From: Heterohyrax brucei | Lineage: Eukaryota > Chordata > Mammalia > Hyracoidea > Procaviidae | Assembly (NCBI GenBank): GCA_028571685.1 | Contig: CM053164.1 | Coordinates: 42,334,501-42,398,500 of the forward strand | Length of the DNA stretch: 64,000 nt | Direction: 5' to 3' | Shown here: positions 60,001-64,000 of the stretch, one piece after another | Layout of the letters: each line of letters starts with the position of its first letter | Numbering within the stretch: the stretch's first letter is position 1 | Program-made: the position numbers and the translations under genes | The notes under the pieces: generated by a model | Databases searched by the model: none | The model's input: the letters and a program-made list of their open reading frames with translations, nothing else | What the model was told of the DNA's origin: nothing

Positions 60001-62122
60001 TACAGGGGACCAAACTCCTGTGCCAGTTAAGTCAGAGTCTTTCCTCAGGGTACTTTTCACTCGTAAAGATTCTGTTCCAATGGAGGAGAGTTGGAACTCA
60101 CAGAGTGATTCACAGAAAGGAATTCTTGAGTCCCAATACTCCCTTAAGCCAAGGTGTCTTTCCCAGTCTAAGAATGACTTCTCAGAAGATTTCCAGCTAC
60201 AAGATCTGCAGCTAAAAATAGCAGCAAAACTTTTAAGGAGCCAACTACCCCCCAGTGTGCCTCCACCTCTAGCTACAGGTCTGGTACTAAAATATCCTAT
60301 CTGCTTACAGTGTGGCCGATGTTCAGGATTTAATTGCTGTCATAAATTACAAGCTAGTTTTGGCTCTTACCTTCTCATCTATCCACAGCTTCACCTTGTA
60401 AGCACTCCTGAGGGTCATGGTAACATTCGAGTACATCTTGGCTTTAGGTTGCAGACTAGGAAAAGACCCCGAGTTCCTAAGAATCATGGAAGAGACAGAC
60501 CTATTGTACCAAGGAGCCATATACCACCATTAGAAAGGAAAACTAAAATCTATACGCAGTCTTCCAAGAGTTCTACTCCTACCTCAGAATTTTGGTCTAG
60601 GCCCTCCCAGACTCCTACTCCTGTACAAATCCACATCAGGCAAGAGCAACATAGCAACTGTGACCCAGTAGGAAAGACAGAGATTGGAGAATCTGGGCAT
60701 CGTGTATTCACTCAAGTTCGCACCCTGCCAGAAAGCAGCTCTGAAAGCATTCAGGATGAAAAATGGGCTAAGGTGAGACCCAAAAAGACACCTGATGCAA
60801 AATATCCAACAAAGAAAATTACCAAGGAAGTCAGAACACAAAGACGTAGAAGCACAGTACAGAATGCCTCCAGGGAATTACCAGCCCACTTAAGAAGGAA
60901 GAGGATTGAAGCAGCTCAGACAACTCCTGTCTCTTTAAAAAGACCACCTAAGAAATCCTCCCAACCCACTTTCCGGCAACTGCTTTTGCAGGGCCTGAGG
61001 CAGGCATTCCAAACAGCACACAGAATTATGGTTTCTGTGGGGCAGAAGCCTGAGGACAAAGAAAGATCAGACACCTGGCGGCTGAACAAAAACTCCCCCC
61101 TAAAACAAAAAGCCAGGGACTACAGCTTACCTTTTGATATCAAAAGAGACAGGAAGCCAGTTGCCAAGATAAGGCCCTCAGGCCCAACCACTAAGCATGG
61201 AAGAAAACACCAATTCAGATCAGCTCAACAGCCAAAAAAAGATGGCTTTTTCCAGCTCAGACCTGCCCAATTTCCTGAGTCCATTTTTTCCCGAAGAGGT
61301 ACCACTTCCCAAACTACCTCAGTCAGCCAGCCTTTGGATACTGTTGAAAATGACAGTATTAGCAGAGCTAAGAAAAACTACAGTCAGGAGTCCAAGAACT
61401 TGTACAAACCAGGACCTAAAATACAGGCCAAAGGAAGAATTCTACATGGTTCCTCTATGAAAAGAACCTCACATAGTCAAGAGAAACCCACATACAAGGA
61501 GCAAAACCACCATAGCAGTCACTCTGAGAGAAGCCATCGCAGTCACTCTGGGAGAACCCATCACTGTCCCCCTCAGAGAACTCAACACAGTCTTCCTGAG
61601 AAGAGGCATCACAGATTCTCTGTGAGGAGCCATTACAGTCCCTCTGAAAGGAGCCGTTTGGGTTCCTCTATGAGGAAACAACACATTGTCTCTGACAGGA
61701 GCTGTCGCAGTCGAAGTCCCTCTGAAAGGAGCCATTTCGGTTCCTCTATAAGGAAACAACACATTCTCTCTGACAGGAGCTGTCGCAGTCGAAGTCCCTC
61801 TGAAAGGAGCCGTTTTGGTTCCTCTGTGAGGAAACAACACATTCTCTCTGACAGGAGATGTCGCAGTCGAAGTCCCTCTGAAAGGAGCCACTGCACTCCC
61901 CATGAGATGAGAAGACACAGTCCCCCTGCTAGGAGACGACACAGTCTCCCTGTAAGGAGAAGACACAGTCCTCCTCCTGAGAAGAGAAGACACAGTCCCC
62001 CTGAGGGCAGAAGACACAGTCCCCCTGAGAGGAGAAGACGCAGTCGCCCTCAGAGGAGAAGACACAGTCCCTCTGAAAGGAGAAGACATAGGGGACACGT
62101 GTCTTTAATTGCTTCAAGATAA
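48055..62122 (+). CDS. SPATA31H1: SPATA31H1 (C2orf16) giant terminal coding exon
   Basis: One open frame of about 4,690 codons runs from a splice acceptor (pyrimidine-rich tract ending TTAG at 48051-48054) to TAA at 62120-62122. There is no suitable ATG at its start, and an in-frame TGA lies just upstream at 48029, so this is an internal/terminal exon whose true start codon is upstream. Residues are numbered here from codon 48077. About 1-340 is unique and Ser-rich, with a segment near 168-205 (LARWELEGHIAWKV) resembling the conserved N-terminal block of SPATA31 proteins. About 345-3675 is a run of degenerate 14-residue units (LQDVKSxELxPGPQ). 3676-4470 is unique and basic, with a Cys/His cluster at 4076-4089. 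About 4475-4681 is an Arg/Ser/His-rich tail with PSERS units. The PSERS tail, the LQ repeats and the single huge exon together point to SPATA31H1. Known of the family: SPATA31 proteins are testis-biased and linked to spermatogenesis; the molecular role of this member is not established. The entry is far longer than the older human C2orf16 model (about 2,000 residues as I recall), and the frame is intact, so the gene is under constraint or recently expanded. No frameshift or stop was seen. Confidence 0.88.
49113..59100 (+). repeat. Coding array of degenerate 14-residue (42-bp) units in SPATA31H1
   Basis: The protein cycles through units approximating LQDVKSxELxPGPQ with a strict 14-residue spacing over long stretches, for example 55851-56030. 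Length divided by 42 bp gives an upper bound of about 238 units; the first part (to about 50450) and last part (after about 57800) are more irregular, with motifs like HQVMESVGITPGPP. Indels seen are multiples of three. The unit alternates a Gln/Lys-containing polar part and a Pro/Gly turn, suggesting an extended or solenoid-like chain rather than a coiled coil. No domain family is recognised. Confidence 0.9.
53531..55030 (+). repeat. 336-bp higher-order tandem repeat (8 x 42 bp) inside the coding array
   Basis: The motif encoding VELNQ recurs at 53531, 53864, 54200, 54536 and 54872 (spacing 333, 336, 336, 336). A second landmark, TTGGGCCACA or its variant, recurs at 53751, 54087, 54423 and 54759 (336 each). 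So about 4.5 copies of a 112-residue block, itself eight 14-residue units, lie head to tail. Landmarks within each block (VELNQ, a VQW-type motif, LNIGSQS, LRGVKSS, FNLGPQWQ) keep the same order. This indicates segmental amplification later than the basic 42-bp array. Confidence 0.9.
60302..60343 (+). other. Cys/His cluster in SPATA31H1 C-terminal region
   Basis: Residues about 4076-4089 read CLQCGRCSGFNCCH: a CxxCxxC motif followed after four residues by CCH. This is the only dense Cys cluster in the protein and could bind a metal. It lies in a block (LPPSVPPPLATGLVLKYPI, then the cluster) that looks conserved and globular between the repeats and the basic tail. Metal binding is inference. 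Confidence 0.6.
61641..61874 (+). repeat. Three 78-bp (26-residue) tandem units in the SPATA31H1 tail
   Basis: CCTCTGAAAGGAGCC starts at 61641, 61719, 61797 and 61875, exactly 78 bp apart. Each complete unit encodes PSERSxxGSS, then RKQHI, SDR and CRSRS blocks. Units differ at only a few positions, so the amplification is young compared with the 42-bp array. Confidence 0.92.
61884..62100 (+). repeat. Arg/His/Ser-rich terminal repeats (RRRHSPP type)
   Basis: The last ~70 residues are irregular 24-30 bp repeats encoding RRHSPPxR-like steps, continuing the PSERS units before them. The composition is strongly basic and resembles RS domains and protamine-like sperm proteins. The same base pattern creates a long open frame on the opposite strand that is only a shadow. 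Confidence 0.85.
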
Positions 62123-62126
62123 TAAA
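62121..62126 (+). terminator. Polyadenylation signal AATAAA overlapping the stop codon
   Basis: The sequence AGATAATAAAAG carries the TAA stop (62120-62122) and a canonical AATAAA (62121-62126). Cleavage 10-30 nt downstream would give a 3' UTR of only about 15-35 nt. A GT-rich stretch (TGTCCTGGGTGGTG, from about 62171) is a plausible downstream element. Confidence 0.7.
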
Positions 62127-62149
62127 AGCTTGAAGCGTTGATCTTAATA

Positions 62150-63239
62150 TGCATCTGAAAGCCCACTAGCTGTCCTGGGTGGTGAAGGGAGGATGGAAGG
62201 GCATTAGGTGTCCTTCGAACTGTGAGTAAGCAAGTACTGGGGCCAGATTAAGGCTCTACACTGCTCCCCTCGGTCCCAATCCCCACCCATCGTTTTCATG
62301 ATCCCACCAGGTAATCTCTCCACTTGGCAGGGTCGCAGATGAATTTACGTGGACTCCCCACGTGATTTACTTCAGCCACAGGCCTGTTGGAAGCAGCTAG
62401 GTGGGACTGCACATTCAGAACAGAGCTTAGGGGTTCCCAGTCCACATCCGGGAGAAGAGAGGAAAGTGGAAGTGGCGTTGGTCTGGCCTGAGGCCCTGGG
62501 TGAATTTCTTAGGTGTGGAGTGGTGGTGATGTCTTCCAGAATTCAGTATTTGTTGTGTGTTTCTTGGTTTGACCACTAGGCTTCAGGTTTAGTAGTGTTA
62601 CTGAGCCCAGAAGATGAGGTCCTTCGCTTTTGACTCACGACCAGTGTTGGTTCTATCTGTGCCCATCATAGGCCCCACTCTTCTAGGTCATACCCACCTG
62701 TCCACTGTTTTTCTGTTCCTGCTTTCTGTCATCTCTTCCCTTCCACCATGGAGTCACTTTATCCGAGATTGCTATTAGTTTTATGGTGCTTAAATTCCCA
62801 GGTGCCTCTCACATTTGTAGTCTTTTCTTTTCACCTCTGTTGTGGAGCTTTTGTCTGGTACAGGGCTTTGAGAAGGAGGGGAGATGAAGGCTTTGCTGTT
62901 GTCGCCTCCTTTTACTATATGGGAAAAAAGGGCAGTACCCTTTGTCTAGAAAGTATTGCCTTCTTCCATTTTGGACAGTTGCACTGGGAAAGCTTCCTTT
63001 TTCCTGAGCAGAGGGTAGGTGTGACCTTTTGTGTGTCAAGGTTCAGAGCCCCTAGCACTCACTTGTGTGCTTGTGATTTGCTGGACTCCAGCACTCACAT
63101 CCTTTAAGCAGTGGAGGCGCATGAGGGTCTGGGGAGCTAAGAAGTAGGTAAGGTGTTCTGAGGTCCAGTTGTAGTTGTGTCACCAGCTCTGTTCAAGAGA
63201 AGTTCCTGTGATGATGAGTATGTTCTGTGTCTGCACTGT
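62150..63239. other. 3' flank of SPATA31H1, mostly single-copy
   Basis: Moderate GC, no clear repeat. Contains the weak ZNF512 candidate at 62.35-62.58 kb. The open frame at 62748-63107 starts ATGGAGTCAC but shows no recognised domain. Confidence 0.45.
62349..62579 (+). other. Possible 5' end of ZNF512 (weak)
   Basis: From memory of the human locus, ZNF512 starts a few hundred bp downstream of SPATA31H1 on the same strand. Here a GC-moderate stretch (62430-62520) with a GGAAGTGGCG ETS-like site precedes ATGTCTTCCAGA (62529), which encodes MSSR, the start I recall for ZNF512. After that the frame diverges and stops at 62579; a GT at about 62545 could be a donor. There is no zinc finger in view. 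Treat it as a hint only. Confidence 0.28.
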
Positions 63240-63365
63240 CTAACAAGGTAGCCATTAGCTACATAAGACTTCAGAGCACCTGAAGTATTGCCAGTGGCTG
63301 AGGAACTGAATTTTAAATTTTAATTAAATTTATAAAGCCACCTGTGGTTAGTGGCTATTGTGCAA
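63240..63365. mobile_element. Ancient short DNA-element-like repeat
   Basis: ACTGTCTAACAAGGTAGCCA, an AT-rich middle (TTTTAAATTTTAATTAAATT) and GTGGTTAGTGGCTATTGTGC have the inverted-end look of an old eutherian MITE; second copy at 7225. Confidence 0.55.
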
Positions 63366-64000
63366 AAACTACAAAAAAATGAAATCTATCCCCAACCCAT
63401 AACACGTCTTCAAGAAAATAGAAAAGAAAGAAAAGACTTGTTGTTAAATAAGCATTCAACTGGAATGTGATACTTTGTAGTTGCTGAAAAGATTGCAAAG
63501 ACACGAAGAAATTTTATCCTTTATGTAGCTAGCTGAGTGGGTAGGATTTTAAGATAAAATTGCTAATTTTCTATTATGTTTATGGCAGAATACCCACAGC
63601 TGTGTTAATTTCCCTGTGAGGGAAACTGAGAAGTAAGGGGTGTAAGCCTTTTTTGATAAATACATTGTAAAAGAAATGGCTCCCAGGTCCTTTAGGAAAA
63701 CATCCTTCATTTACATGCTTTTCAGAAAGACAAAGACTTTCACCAAGACATGTTATCTAAAGTGAATTCTGAAAGAACAGGGAGGAGGGAGTATTTTTCC
63801 TGTATTTTCAACAGGGAAAATTAAAAACTTATTTTCAGTTTACATTTTTTCTTAGATGGCTGCCTTATGGAATAGTGTAGGACTAAACCAAGTGTGGGGA
63901 AAACAACCTAGTTTGCCAAAAAAATAAAGTAACAAATTATAATAAAAATGGAACACACTACTCAGCAATAGTACTATTGTTTCTTCATTCATCAATGCCC
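63366..64000. other. Gene-free DNA
   Basis: AT-rich; A-rich stretches near 63380 and 63930; no gene or named repeat recognised. Confidence 0.4.

Noticed and set aside
61469-62098. 209-codon reverse-strand frame, Ser/Arg/Thr-rich
   Set aside because: Shadow of the RRRHS/PSERS repeats of SPATA31H1, whose 3-base periodic codons leave the opposite strand open.

Overview
This window is mammalian nuclear DNA, very probably from an afrotherian and most likely an elephant-like paenungulate. The evidence is the repeat content. Tail-anchored, tRNA-derived AfroSINE copies are scattered on both strands, RTE (BovB-like) LINE fragments share their 3' tail with those SINEs, and several L1 elements carry 3' UTRs and tandem-monomer 5' UTRs of a type I associate with afrotherian genomes. 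The species call is inference. There are no bacterial genes, CRISPR arrays, rRNAs or stand-alone tRNA genes.

The one clear protein-coding gene is on the + strand. A giant, stop-free terminal exon (48055-62122, about 4,690 codons) encodes a protein I identify as SPATA31H1 (formerly C2orf16), a SPATA31-family testis gene. The exon has four parts: a family-like N-terminal part; about 3,300 residues of degenerate 14-residue repeats containing a recently amplified 336-bp (8 x 14-residue) higher-order array; a unique, cysteine-bearing C-terminal part; and an Arg/Ser/His-rich tail with three 78-bp tandem units. The stop codon overlaps the polyadenylation signal. A candidate first exon with one membrane-spanning segment and a good splice donor lies 41 kb upstream (6254-6397), and a small exon candidate near 47.0-47.1 kb would restore the reading frame between them. 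Downstream (62.3-62.6 kb) may be the start of ZNF512, the neighbour I recall in human, but this is weak.

Layout: 1-6.0 kb, old L1 tail, MER5A-like DNA element, LTR-like DNA, RTE 3' ends and other ancient repeats. 6.0-6.4 kb, candidate SPATA31H1 promoter and exon 1. 6.5-48.0 kb, the presumed large intron, filled with mobile DNA: two convergent 3'-truncated L1s (8.1-11.8 and 12.1-16.5 kb) with a mariner remnant between them; an RTE piece; a 300-bp near-perfect inverted duplication (18.0/18.8 kb); old L1 (21.5-23.1 kb); a long dead RTE (23.2-26.8 kb); a near full-length decayed L1 (28.3-34.2 kb); a short mariner with visible terminal repeats (35.6-36.1 kb); old L1 remnants; many AfroSINEs; and a young, internally deleted L1 with target-site duplication (42.3-46.9 kb). 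48.1-62.1 kb, the giant exon. 62.1-64 kb, the 3' flank with one ancient DNA-element-like repeat.

The repeats do not form a functional system. The gene is the only clear cellular function in the window. The points most worth a second look are the repeat evolution inside SPATA31H1, its split first exons, the 300-bp inverted duplication, and the monomeric L1 promoters.
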